The notes: generated by a model not told the origin, from the letters alone. A stretch of DNA of 64,000 nucleotides from Sinisalibacter lacisalsi (GCF_014640115.1 NZ_BMGI01000006.1:248001-312000); one strand, 5' to 3'; numbered from the stretch's first letter, positions 55,033-63,535 are shown. Program-made: numbers and translations.

Positions 55033-56184
55033 TCACCCGCTTTGCCCGTATGGGTCGGCCGCATCGCGCAGACCATCGCCCACCACGGTGAACGCCAGCA
55101 CCGCGATCACCACGAACCCGGCAGGGATGAACAACCAGGGCGCCTGCTCGATCACCTGGATCGACTGCGCCTGTTGCAGCATCACACCCCAGCTCACCGC
55201 GGGCGGGCGCAGCCCCAGCCCGACGAAGGACAGCGCCGTTTCCGACAGGATCATGTAGGGAAACGAGATCACCAGATCGACGATGATGAAACTGGTGAAA
55301 CTGGGCAGCATGTGGTTGGCGATGATCCGCCCCGGCCGCGCGCCGGCCAGTTCCGCGGCCAGCACGTAATCCTCGCCGCGGATCGACAACAGCTGGCTTC
55401 GGATCCTTCGCGCCAGCGTCGGCCAGCCGAAAAGCCCGAGGATCAGCGTCATCGCGAAATAGACCTGCGTTGACGACCATTCCTTGGGCATCGCCGCCGC
55501 AAGGCCCATGTAGAGCGGAATGATCGGGATCACCCGCACCACTTCGGTCACGCGCTGGATCGCACTATCGATCAGCCCGCCGAAATAGCCCGCCACCCCG
55601 CCGATGGTCAGCGCCAGCACGAACGAGATCAGCACGCCCAGAACCCCGATCGAAAGCGAGGTTCGCGTGGCGAAGAGCGTGCGCGAAAACACGTCGCGCC
55701 CCAGCGTGTCGGTGCCCCAGAGGTGCAGTTTCTCGCCGTCCTCCAACCCGAAAAAGCGGGTCTGGCTGGGGATCAGGCCCATGAGTTTCGTCGGTTCCGC
55801 CGGCACGAAGAAATGCACATAGCGGCGCGTTTCGGGATCGGGACGGGCCACCGCGCGCAGGGTGACCGGATCGCGCACCGTGCTGGTGCCATGCACGAAG
55901 GGGCGCAGCGAACAGCCGTTGTGATCACAGAACATCGGCAGTTGCGGCGGGCCCGAAACGTATGTGCGGTCGCGATCGGTCGGGCCGTATGGCGCGAAGA
56001 ACTCGGCGAAGATGCCGAGGAACATCATCAACCCGAGGATCGCGGCCGCCACCATCGCGGCGCGATGGCGGCGAAAACGCCACCAGATCAACGTCCACTG
56101 GCTTGCCGCGTAATATCGTTCACGACGTTCGCGTTCGCGCCGCTCGGTGCGGGTTTCGGGGCGAGGATCTTCAGTTGCAGACAT
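55033..56184 (-). CDS. ABC importer permease, OppC-like (second)
   Basis: A 383-residue permease. A charged N-terminus (TERRERERRERYYAASQW) is followed by the first helix, then an insertion of about 90 residues outside the membrane (with CDHNGCSLRPFVHG) before the binding-protein-dependent permease domain with its EAA loop (VLAAELAGARPGRIIANHML). It is longer than E. coli OppC (about 300 residues) because of this insertion. It starts 2 bases after the first permease. It likely serves the large binding protein of the operon. Confidence 0.9.
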   Translation of the reverse strand: MSATEDPRPETRTERRERERRERYYAASQWTLIWWRFRRHRAAMVAAAILGLMMFLGIFAEFFAPYGPTDRDRTYVSGPPQLPMFCDHNGCSLRPFVHGTSTVRDPVTLRAVARPDPETRRYVHFFVPAEPTKLMGLIPSQTRFFGLEDGEKLHLWGTDTLGRDVFSRTLFATRTSLSIGVLGVLISFVLALTIGGVAGYFGGLIDSAIQRVTEVVRVIPIIPLYMGLAAAMPKEWSSTQVYFAMTLILGLFGWPTLARRIRSQLLSIRGEDYVLAAELAGARPGRIIANHMLPSFTSFIIVDLVISFPYMILSETALSFVGLGLRPPAVSWGVMLQQAQSIQVIEQAPWLFIPAGFVVIAVLAFTVVGDGLRDAADPYGQSG

Positions 56185-56186
56185 CT

Positions 56187-57179
56187 TCAGCCTCCCAGCC
56201 GGATACGTGGATCGAGCCACGCCAGAAGAAGGTCGGAGAGGAAGTTCATCACCACGATCACGACCGTCAGAAGCAGCAGGATCGCCCCGGCCACGTTCAT
56301 GTCGAGGTCGAGGAAGGATTTCAGCAGCAGGTCGCCAAGCTCGGTCAGGCCCAGAACCGCCGCCACGATCGGCAGTTCCGAGAAGATCCGGTTCACGTCG
56401 AACCCGATGGTCGACGCGATCGGGTTGATCGCCAGCCGGGCCGGGTATTTCAGCAAGAGCCGCCCCTCGGGCACACCACGGGCGCGGGCGGCGGTGACGC
56501 TCAGCTTGCCGATTTCGTCCGACATCGTCGCCCGCACGGTCTGGATCTGATAGGCCATCGCCGACCAGGCCAGCACGAAGGCCGGCAGCCACATGTGCTT
56601 GACCAGATCCCAGAACTTGGCCAGCGACCAAGGCGCATCGGCGTATTCGGCGCTGAACAATCCGCCCACGGCGGCGCCGAACCATGAATTGGCGAAGTAG
56701 AGCAGCACCAGCGCCAGAAGGAAATTGGGCAACGCGAGGCCAAGGTAGGAGAAAACCGTCAGCCCGTAGTCGACGGCAGATCCACGGCGGACAGCGGCGA
56801 AGATGCCGATGGGAATCGAAACCACGTAGGTGATGATCAGGGTGACCAGCAGCAGCCCGAGCGTTAGCCACGCCTTCTCGCCGATGATCGAATTGACGGA
56901 GGTTTCAAAGGCGTAGGCCTGCCCGAAGTCGCCGCGCAGGATGATGCCGCCGATCCAGTCGAAATAGCGCAGGATCGCGGCCTTATCGAGCCCGAGCTCG
57001 GCCCGGATCGCGGCAACGTCGGCCTCGGTGATGGTCAGGCCGGTGCCGGAATACTTTCGAAAGGCGTAGCGGTCGGCGTAATCGCCCGGCGGCAGTTCCA
57101 TGATGACGAACACCATGATCGACACGAGAAAAAGTGTCACCGCCATGCCGATGGCGCGCTCGGTCAGGAACCGGAGCAT
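56187..57179 (-). CDS. ABC importer permease, OppB-like (first)
   Basis: A 330-residue permease. N-terminal helix (MLRFLTERAIGMAVTLFLVS), the peptide-permease motif at the first periplasmic part (PPGDYADRYAFRKY), and the EAA loop (VTAARARGVPEGRLLLKYPA). It follows the binding-protein gene after a strong stem-loop with a T-tail (57208-57238). It pairs with the OppC-like gene to make the translocation path. Confidence 0.9.
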   Translation of the reverse strand: MLRFLTERAIGMAVTLFLVSIMVFVIMELPPGDYADRYAFRKYSGTGLTITEADVAAIRAELGLDKAAILRYFDWIGGIILRGDFGQAYAFETSVNSIIGEKAWLTLGLLLVTLIITYVVSIPIGIFAAVRRGSAVDYGLTVFSYLGLALPNFLLALVLLYFANSWFGAAVGGLFSAEYADAPWSLAKFWDLVKHMWLPAFVLAWSAMAYQIQTVRATMSDEIGKLSVTAARARGVPEGRLLLKYPARLAINPIASTIGFDVNRIFSELPIVAAVLGLTELGDLLLKSFLDLDMNVAGAILLLLTVVIVVMNFLSDLLLAWLDPRIRLGG

Positions 57180-57203
57180 GGGTCAGCCCCCCGGATAGTC
57201 ATG

Positions 57204-57238
57204 AAAAGGCCCGCCCCCGAAGCTTGCGGGGGCGGGCC
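57204..57238 (-). terminator. stem-loop between binding-protein and permease genes
   Basis: GGCCCGCCCCCG (57208-57219) and CGGGGGCGGGCC (57227-57238) form a perfect 12-bp stem, then TTTT on the minus strand (57204-57207). It lies inside the operon. Such partial terminators usually keep the binding protein more abundant than the membrane parts. Confidence 0.75.
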
Positions 57239-57250
57239 GGGATCAACGGT

Positions 57251-59314
57251 TCATTCGGCCTTCAGGAACCACTGCTGCGGACGGTAAGGATAGGTCCAGT
57301 AGAAGTCGTAGGTCTTGGCCGTGAGCGGTTGCAGGTTGGCAAGATCGTTGCGGTAGACGTAGGGCGAGGGGATCCCCGCCACGACGCCGATCTTGAGCAG
57401 GTTGTCGGCGTGAATGTCGATGATCTCCGCGCCGATACGGTCACTCTCGGCGCTGCCCAGCGGCTGCTTGAGGAAGTCTTCGGCGAGATCCCACAGCTTC
57501 TTGATATCCGCCGGCGGTTCGATGCCCTCGGCGCCATCGGAGTTCATCCAGTTGACCCATTCATAGCCGCCGCCGGGGTTGAAGAAATCGCCGAACGGCG
57601 GCACCAGCATGGTCGCATCCTGGCTGATGAACGGGCCGGTGATACCGTCGTTCTTCCAGATGAAGACATCGACGTCGTTGCCGTTGCCCTGCGCGCGGTA
57701 TTCGTCGGAAGTGACTTCGCGGATGTCCACCTGAAGGCCCAGGTCGGCCCAATAGCCGCGGGTCAGCTCGTGCAGCTGCACCGGGCTCCCCTGGCTGGCG
57801 AAGACGATGCGCACCGTCAGCGGCTTGCCGTCGGGGCGCTGACGAATGCCATTCGCGTCCCGCGTCAAGCCCATCTCGTCGAGCAGGGCATTGGCGGCAT
57901 CGGGGTCGTGCTCGATGAACTGGGTGAGGTGCTCATCGGTGACGAAGTTCACCGTCGCGGCCTCGGCCGGCACGGCCTGCGCCGGCGTGCCCTGCCCCAG
58001 GTAGACGATTTCCTTGATCTCTTCCCGGTCGATCCCCAGCGACATCGCCTGGCTGAACCGCACGTCCGAGAATATCTCGGCAAGCACCGGGTCCTTGTGA
58101 TTCCGGTTGAAGCTGTAGAACACCGTTTCGCCCAGGGTCGGCGCCAGCTCGGCGGTATAGTTACCCTTGGCTTCGTTTTCCTTGAGCAGCGGGAAATCGT
58201 TGAGTTCCATCGCCTGCTGCTTCCAGACCACCTCGCCATTCAGGATCCGCAGGTTCACCACCTCGCGCTCGGGCACGTAGTCTTCACGGATCTCGGGGAT
58301 GTAGGGCAGCTGATTGCCGGCGGTGTCGACCATGTGGAAATAGGGGTTGGCGACGAGGCGGCGGCCTTCGGAATTTTCACGCACGACGATGTGCGATTCC
58401 AGCGTCGGCACGGCGGCCTTGCCGATGGCTTCGGCCTTGGACATGTCCTTCATCATTGCCGAGGGCACGTCCTTCCAGTCCGAATTGCCATAGTAGAAGT
58501 TCACGGCCTCGGCTTCGGTCTCAAATCCGTGCTGCTCACGCAGCGCGGCGGCGTCGGCGTTATACCTGTCCATGAACTGGCCGAGGAAATGCCTGGGCTG
58601 GAAGGTCTGGCCATAATCAACGGCCCAGCGGTTCAGCAGGTTCGGCTGGGGCGCCGGGAAGGAGAAACGCACCGTCACCTCGTCGACGGCCTCGACCTTG
58701 GCAGGCTCGCCCTCGAAGAGCCAGCGATCGGGCGTTTTTTCGGTGATCGCCGGGTTGGTGATGATGTCGTTATACCAGAACGCCACGTCCTCGGCGGTGA
58801 ACGGCGCACCGTCCGACCACTTGTGTCCCTTGCGCAGGGTGAAGGTCAGCTGGGTGAAGTCGTCGTTCCACTCCCATGCCTTGGCGACGTTCGGAACGAT
58901 GGTTTTCAGGTCGTCGGAATAGCGCACGAGGTTGACGTGCCGCACCGACAGAATATCGGAGGTGCCCGATTCCGTTCCGCGCGACAGGCCGGTCACAACA
59001 CCGCCATAGCTGCCGATCTCGGCATAGGGGGCGACGACCAGCGGCTCGGCCGGCAGGCGCTCGGCCACCGGCGGCAGATCGGGGTTGCCCATGATGCGGG
59101 CGTTCAGATCGGCGATCTCGGGGTTTTCCTGAAAGGCAAGGTCGCAGCTCGCCGCCGCTTCCAGCTCGGCCAGTTCGAACTGTTGCGGGAAGGCGGGCGA
59201 AAGGCCCTGCATGTCGGCAACCGTGACAGCCGGGCAATCCGCCGCGGCGGCGGCTCCGGCAATCAGGCTCAGGGATGCGCCAAGCATAAGGCGCGCGCGG
59301 ATGGTCGTGGTCAT
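57251..59314 (-). CDS. extracellular solute-binding protein, SBP_bac_5 (peptide type)
   Basis: A 687-residue periplasmic receptor, longer than the usual 520-540. Signal peptide to about AGAAAA, then a Cys-containing unusual N-terminal extension (CPAVTV ... AAASCDLAFQENPE) before the SBP_bac_5 core (YSDDLKTIVPNVAKAWEWND, WSDGAPFTAEDVAFWYNDI, VRFSQAMSLGIDREEIKEIV). The ligand loops are not known. The operon suggests a phosphonate conjugate instead of a plain peptide. GGGAG before the ATG sets the start. Confidence 0.9.
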   Translation of the reverse strand: MTTTIRARLMLGASLSLIAGAAAAADCPAVTVADMQGLSPAFPQQFELAELEAAASCDLAFQENPEIADLNARIMGNPDLPPVAERLPAEPLVVAPYAEIGSYGGVVTGLSRGTESGTSDILSVRHVNLVRYSDDLKTIVPNVAKAWEWNDDFTQLTFTLRKGHKWSDGAPFTAEDVAFWYNDIITNPAITEKTPDRWLFEGEPAKVEAVDEVTVRFSFPAPQPNLLNRWAVDYGQTFQPRHFLGQFMDRYNADAAALREQHGFETEAEAVNFYYGNSDWKDVPSAMMKDMSKAEAIGKAAVPTLESHIVVRENSEGRRLVANPYFHMVDTAGNQLPYIPEIREDYVPEREVVNLRILNGEVVWKQQAMELNDFPLLKENEAKGNYTAELAPTLGETVFYSFNRNHKDPVLAEIFSDVRFSQAMSLGIDREEIKEIVYLGQGTPAQAVPAEAATVNFVTDEHLTQFIEHDPDAANALLDEMGLTRDANGIRQRPDGKPLTVRIVFASQGSPVQLHELTRGYWADLGLQVDIREVTSDEYRAQGNGNDVDVFIWKNDGITGPFISQDATMLVPPFGDFFNPGGGYEWVNWMNSDGAEGIEPPADIKKLWDLAEDFLKQPLGSAESDRIGAEIIDIHADNLLKIGVVAGIPSPYVYRNDLANLQPLTAKTYDFYWTYPYRPQQWFLKAE

Positions 59315-59382
59315 GGCAGACTCCCGTTGTCTCGATACGGGCAGACCATCGACAGCAATTGTAACACCTCAGTGAAAAAGAA

Positions 59383-59407
59383 AAACTATATATAAACCCT
59401 ATAGTTT
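59383..59407 (-). terminator. AT-rich hairpin at the end of the LysR gene
   Basis: AAACTATA (59383-59390) and TATAGTTT (59400-59407) pair around a 9-base loop. On the minus strand the stem contains the lysR stop and runs into TTCTTTTTC. It probably separates the regulator from the transporter operon, whose promoter then lies in 59315-59382. Confidence 0.55.
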
Positions 59408-60301
59408 CGCCGGGGTCGACTTGCTCAAATGGGCCCGAGCAAGATCAAAGAACGCCCTGACCGGCGCCAACCCGGCCATTTCCGGCAGGCAGGCAAGATA
59501 ATGTCCCACCTCCAGAGCCGGATCGCGAATCGGCACGGCGGCAACCTGCGGATCGTCGGGGTCGATTTCGCCTTCCATCGCGACGCCAAGGCCGATGCCC
59601 GCGATCACCGCCGCGCGCATCGATTCCCACGACCCCAGATCAAGCACGTGCCGCACCCGCGCACCGGCGGCGACCGCAGCGGCGTCGAACATCATGCGCG
59701 TGCCCGAACTGGGCTCCCGCCGGATCAGGCCCAGCCGCGCGATATCGTCCCAGCCAAGCGGATCGCCGTGGCTCAGCGGGTGATCTCGGCGCGCCATCAG
59801 GATGATCCGCTCCCGCCGCAACTCAAGCGAATGTAACGCTGGATCGGGGCGGCTGATCGTGATGAACACCGCCTCGACTTCGCCGGCATGCAGCAGGCGC
59901 AGAAGATCGCCCGTGGCCTGCGACCGCGCCTCGACCCGCAGCCCCGGATAGGTGGTGATGAAGTCCGACAACAGCGGCATGACGAATTGATGCGTCGAAT
60001 AGCCGATCGAAAGGCGACCGGCTTCGAGCGTGCTGGTGCGATCGAGCGTCGTCTCGATCTCCGACATCAGCGCCAGCGCCGCACGCATCCGCGGCAGCAG
60101 CGCGTGCGAAACCGCGTTGGGGATCAGCCGATGCCCTTCTCGCTGGAACAGGCGCAGGGCGTAACGGTCTTCGATCTGGCGCAACTGCGCCGAAACCGTG
60201 GGTTGGCTCACCCCGAGGTCGCGGGCCGCCGCCCCGACCCCGCCCGCGCGGCACAGCGCCTCGAGCACCCGGATTTGCGTCAATGTCAGGTTCTTCGTCA
60301 T
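59399..60301 (-). CDS. LysR family regulator of the phosphonate operon (inferred)
   Basis: A 300-residue LTTR. Helix-turn-helix: LTQIRVLEALCRAGGVGAAA and LGVSQPTVSAQLRQIEDRYA. The effector domain from about residue 85 includes LSIGYSTHQFVMPLLSDFI and AAVIAGIGLGVAMEGEI. GGAGGAAGG upstream fixes the ATG. It lies directly upstream of and codirectional with the operon it probably controls. LysR proteins of this group control 2-aminoethylphosphonate genes in other bacteria, so phosphate-independent induction by substrate is likely. Confidence 0.85.
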   Translation of the reverse strand: MTKNLTLTQIRVLEALCRAGGVGAAARDLGVSQPTVSAQLRQIEDRYALRLFQREGHRLIPNAVSHALLPRMRAALALMSEIETTLDRTSTLEAGRLSIGYSTHQFVMPLLSDFITTYPGLRVEARSQATGDLLRLLHAGEVEAVFITISRPDPALHSLELRRERIILMARRDHPLSHGDPLGWDDIARLGLIRREPSSGTRMMFDAAAVAAGARVRHVLDLGSWESMRAAVIAGIGLGVAMEGEIDPDDPQVAAVPIRDPALEVGHYLACLPEMAGLAPVRAFFDLARAHLSKSTPAKL

Positions 60302-60476
60302 CGCCTCTAGCCCCCTTCCTCCGCGCTGCGCCGATCGGCGACAGAGCGTCATCCTGCGCATTTCAATCCATGCATCGCGGATCAGCGCAAGACCACCAGG
60401 ATTCGTCCGGCGCGCTCACCCCCAGGAGGCCGCTTGTCACCAAACCCGGCCAGTCCGCGCATCGAATCATTTACAA

Positions 60477-60490
60477 AACTAGAATTGCGG
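60477..60490 (+). promoter_or_regulatory. candidate ArsR operator 1
   Basis: AACTAGAATTGCGG, in an AT-rich patch 14 bases before the arsR ATG. It matches 11 of 14 bases of the element before arsP (60853-60866), so both are candidate binding sites of the same regulator. Confidence 0.4.
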
Positions 60491-60503
60491 TTATGTTTTT
60501 CCC

Positions 60504-60821
60504 ATGACAACGACCAGCCCTAACGCCCGCGCGCTCGCCGCCCTTGGCCACGATGCACGGCTTTCGATCTTCCGCCTCCTCGTCAAGGCAGGCGACGAGG
60601 GCCTGAGGGTGAGTGACATCGGCGAGCACCTCGGGCTCGCCCCGTCCACGCTCGCGCATCACCTGTCAACGCTGGTCGATGCCGGGCTCGTGTTGCAGGA
60701 CAAGCAGGGGCGCGAGGTCTTCAACCGGGTCGATTACCCGGCCATGCGCGGCGTCGTGAACTTCCTGACGTCCGAATGCTGCGCCGGGGTCTCGTTCCCG
60801 CTTGCGGAGGATGTGGCGTGA
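60504..60821 (+). CDS. arsR: ArsR family metalloregulator with C-terminal Cys pair
   Basis: A 105-residue winged-helix repressor: RALAALGHDARLSIFRLLVK, recognition helix LGLAPSTLAHHLSTLVDAGL, wing LVLQDKQGREVFNRVDY. The C-terminal FLTSECCAGVSF has adjacent Cys residues, the arsenic site seen in repressors of the Acidithiobacillus and Shewanella type; the third Cys of the former is absent, as in the methylarsenite-selective Shewanella protein. It is followed by arsP. No CxC in the recognition helix, so it is not of the E. coli ArsR type. Confidence 0.9.
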   Translation: MTTTSPNARALAALGHDARLSIFRLLVKAGDEGLRVSDIGEHLGLAPSTLAHHLSTLVDAGLVLQDKQGREVFNRVDYPAMRGVVNFLTSECCAGVSFPLAEDVA

Positions 60822-60852
60822 GGCATGGCACCGATTTTTCTTGCCTTGAAAT

Positions 60853-60866
60853 AACTATAATGCCGG
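60853..60866 (+). promoter_or_regulatory. candidate ArsR operator 2
   Basis: AACTATAATGCCGG lies between arsR and arsP and overlaps the arsP ribosome site region. Similar to the element upstream of arsR (60477-60490). Confidence 0.35.
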
Positions 60867-60876
60867 AGATTTGGTA

Positions 60877-61923
60877 ATGACTGACACCACCCTTTCCACG
60901 CCGGGCTTCCGGTCTGTTCTGCGGCGCCTCTGGCAAGACCAGCGTGTCTGGCTCGCGTCGGCCCTGATCCTGCTGGCTCTGGCGGTGTTCGACCCGGCAC
61001 AATCCGCCCAAAGCGCGCGCTTCGCCGGCGGTGCGCTCCTGCACACCGCGCCCTACCTGGTGTTGTCGATCGCCATCGCGGCCTGGGCCGGCGCCACGGG
61101 GGCCGACAATCTGATCGCAAAAGCCTTCACCGGCGCCCCGCTCCTGATGATCGCGCTCGGCGCCCTCGCCGGCGGCATCTCGCCGTTCTGCTCCTGCGGG
61201 GTCATCCCGCTGATCGCCGCGCTGCTGGCGATGGGCGTGCCGCTCTCGGCGGTCATGGCCTTCTGGCTCGCCTCGCCGATCATGGACCCCTCGATGTTCG
61301 TGCTGACCGCCGGTGTGCTCGATCTGGAATTCGCCATCGCCAAAACGCTCGCCGCAATCGGGCTTGGCGTGTTCGGTGGCCTCGTCGTGCACACGCTTTC
61401 GCGCGGCGGGGCGCTGGCCCACCCGCTGCGGGAAGGCATCGGCGATGGCGGCTGCGGCGGCGCCACGGTGCGCGCGCCGAAGCCCGTGGCCTGGCGCTTC
61501 TGGGCCGAGCCCGAGCGCCGCGCGAAGTTTGGCAAGACGGCCCTCAACACCAGCCTTTTCCTCGCCAAGTGGCTGACGCTGGCCTTCATCCTCGAAAGCC
61601 TGATGCTGGCATGGATCCCGACCGAAACGGTGACGGCATCGCTCGGCGGCGAGGGGCTCTTGCCGATCCTCACCGCAACGCTGGTGGGTGTGCCCGCCTA
61701 TCTCAACGGCTATGCCGCGCTGCCGCTGGTGGGCGGGCTGATCGAACAGGGCATGGCGCCCGGCGCGGGCATGGCCTTTCTCATCGCCGGGGGCGTGACC
61801 TCGATCCCCGCGGCCATGGCGGTCTGGGCGCTGGCCCGGCCCCCGGTCTTCGCCCTCTACATCGCCCTGTCTCTTTCGGGCGCTTTCTCCATCGGGCTCC
61901 TGTTTCAACTCTGGAGCATGTGA
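60877..61923 (+). CDS. arsP: ArsP-like organoarsenical efflux permease (DUF318/permease family)
   Basis: A 348-residue membrane protein, about 10 helices, with the family's Cys motif GGISPFCSCGVIPLIAALLA, which marks ArsP and related UPF0718 permeases. ArsP in Campylobacter exports trivalent methyl- and aryl-arsenicals. A cytosolic Gly/Cys-rich loop (EGIGDGGCGGATVRAP) lies mid-protein, followed by the second repeat with VGVPAYLNGYAALPLVGG. GGAG 9 bases before the ATG. It sits after an ArsR of the methylarsenite type. Confidence 0.85.
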   Translation: MTDTTLSTPGFRSVLRRLWQDQRVWLASALILLALAVFDPAQSAQSARFAGGALLHTAPYLVLSIAIAAWAGATGADNLIAKAFTGAPLLMIALGALAGGISPFCSCGVIPLIAALLAMGVPLSAVMAFWLASPIMDPSMFVLTAGVLDLEFAIAKTLAAIGLGVFGGLVVHTLSRGGALAHPLREGIGDGGCGGATVRAPKPVAWRFWAEPERRAKFGKTALNTSLFLAKWLTLAFILESLMLAWIPTETVTASLGGEGLLPILTATLVGVPAYLNGYAALPLVGGLIEQGMAPGAGMAFLIAGGVTSIPAAMAVWALARPPVFALYIALSLSGAFSIGLLFQLWSM

Positions 61924-61973
61924 TGACCGGAGCCAAAGCCCCCCGCGCCGCCGCCGAGGATTGCCACGCATGA
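61923..61973 (+). CDS. 16-residue ORF bridging arsP and the MFS gene
   Basis: MTGAKAPRAAAEDCHA. Its ATG overlaps the arsP stop (TGATG) and its stop overlaps the MFS ATG (ATGA), with GGAG 7 bases upstream. This fits a coupling device more than a working peptide. It fills the 46-base gap exactly, so ribosomes can pass from arsP to the MFS gene without release. Confidence 0.4.
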   Translation: MTGAKAPRAAAEDCHA

Positions 61974-63130
61974 TACCAAGGCTCTCGGCGGGGCAGCGCG
62001 GCCCCGTCATCGCCGCCCTCGGCACCGCGCAGACGGTGGGCTGGGCGTCGAGTTACTACATCCCGGCGGTTCTGGCCGTGCCGATGGCGCAGGACCTCGG
62101 GCTTTCGCCGGTCTGGGTCTTCGCGGCCTTCTCGATGGCGATGGTGGTCTCCGCCATGGTCGGCCCCGCGGCCGGGGCCCGGATAGACAGGCTGGGCGGG
62201 CGCGGCGTTCTGATGCTGTCGAACCTCGTCTTCGCGACAGGACTCGGGTTGCTCGCCGCGGCCCCCTCGCCGGTCATTCTCTTCGCCGGCTGGGCGATCA
62301 TCGGTCTGGGCATGGGGATCGGTCTCTACGAGGCCGGGTTTGCCACGCTGGCGGGGATCTACGGCCGCGCCGCGCGCGGGCCGATCACAGGCATCACGCT
62401 GATCGCCGGATTTGCCAGCACCATAGGCTGGCCCTTGTCTGGCCTGATGCTGGCAACGTGGGGATGGCGCGAGGCCTGCCTTGGCTGGGCGCTGATCCAC
62501 CTCGCCCTCGCCCTGCCGCTGAACGCCGTGCTGCCCCGGGCCACCGAAAAGCTCACCCGCGCGCCAACCCCGATCGAGGAAGGCCCGCCACCGCCGCGAT
62601 TGGCGCTCGTGCTACTGGCCTTTGTCTTCGCGGCGACATGGTTCAACGCCACCGCCATGGCCGCCCACCTCCCCGGCCTGTTGCAGGCGGCCGGGGCCAC
62701 CACGACCGTGGCCATCGCCGCTGGCGCGCTGATCGGCCCGGCGCAGGTGGCGGCGCGTTTTCTGGAGTTCGGCCTTTTTCGACGGGTCCATCCCCTCGCC
62801 TCCACACGCCTCGCCGCCTCGGCGCATCCGCTGGCGGCCGTCGCGCTGGTGGTCTTCGGCGGACCTGCCGCCTACGCTTTCGCGATCCTGCACGGCGCGG
62901 GCAACGGCATCCTGACGATCGCGAAGGGCACGTTGCCGCTCGCCCTGTTCGGTGCCGAAGGCTACGGGCAGCGGCTCGGCTGGCTGAACGCGCCCGCCCG
63001 CATCCTGCAAGCGGCCGCACCCCTGATCTTCGGGGCCGCGCTGACCGCGTGGGGGCTTTCCGCGATCTGGCTGACGGCGGGGATCGGCCTGGCGGCCCTG
63101 GCGGCGTTGCTGGTTCTCAGGCGCACCTGA
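61970..63130 (+). CDS. major facilitator superfamily transporter in the ars operon
   Basis: A 386-residue MFS protein with 12 helices and the usual N-half motif (AGARIDRLGGRGVLMLSNLV). A short charged loop TEKLTRAPTPIEEGPPPPRL joins the halves. The start is the ATG with GAGGA upstream that overlaps the bridging ORF. By position it may be an arsenical exporter of the ArsK or ArsJ-like kind, but no diagnostic residues were identified. It is followed by the convergent NIPSNAP gene. Confidence 0.82.
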   Translation: MIPRLSAGQRGPVIAALGTAQTVGWASSYYIPAVLAVPMAQDLGLSPVWVFAAFSMAMVVSAMVGPAAGARIDRLGGRGVLMLSNLVFATGLGLLAAAPSPVILFAGWAIIGLGMGIGLYEAGFATLAGIYGRAARGPITGITLIAGFASTIGWPLSGLMLATWGWREACLGWALIHLALALPLNAVLPRATEKLTRAPTPIEEGPPPPRLALVLLAFVFAATWFNATAMAAHLPGLLQAAGATTTVAIAAGALIGPAQVAARFLEFGLFRRVHPLASTRLAASAHPLAAVALVVFGGPAAYAFAILHGAGNGILTIAKGTLPLALFGAEGYGQRLGWLNAPARILQAAAPLIFGAALTAWGLSAIWLTAGIGLAALAALLVLRRT

Positions 63131-63149
63131 GGCCCGATCCGCCGCGCGA

Positions 63150-63461
63150 TCATGCGTGCGGCGAGAACGGCGCCGGGTTGAGAAACATGCTTTCCTGGTA
63201 TTCGAGGAAAGGCAGGATTCTCGGAACGAATGCCTGCCATTCCGGGTCTGCGCCGAGCTTGCCGCGCTGCGTTGCCCGGTGTTCGTAACTGTCGTAGCCC
63301 CAGATGAACACGATCGAGTTGAGCGGCCCGCTCTCGGTCACCCAGCAGCCGATCAGCGTGGCGTATTTCGAGATGATGCCAAGCCCCTCCTTCTCGTAGA
63401 TCGCGAGAAACTCGGCGGCCTTGCCGGCGGTGATCCGGTATGTGCGATGTTCGTAAATCAT
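63150..63461 (-). CDS. NIPSNAP family protein
   Basis: A 103-residue dimeric alpha+beta-barrel protein: MIYEHRTYRITAGKAAEFLA at the start, then the conserved IGCWVTESGPLNSIVFIWGY and YEHRATQRGKL. The function of bacterial members is not settled; they sit beside many catabolic genes. The start is the ATG where the family begins. It diverges from the TetR gene, with a palindrome between them, so the TetR protein may control it. Confidence 0.88.
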   Translation of the reverse strand: MIYEHRTYRITAGKAAEFLAIYEKEGLGIISKYATLIGCWVTESGPLNSIVFIWGYDSYEHRATQRGKLGADPEWQAFVPRILPFLEYQESMFLNPAPFSPHA

Positions 63462-63535
63462 GTCTTCCCCACTTCTGGACATCGGGTCGGTCGAACCGGA
63501 CCGTATCGGGACCGAAACCGCCTCGCAACAATTAA

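Noticed and set aside
57134-59395. 753-codon plus-strand frame opposite the binding-protein gene
   Set aside because: Antisense shadow; the minus strand has a signal peptide and SBP_bac_5 motifs.
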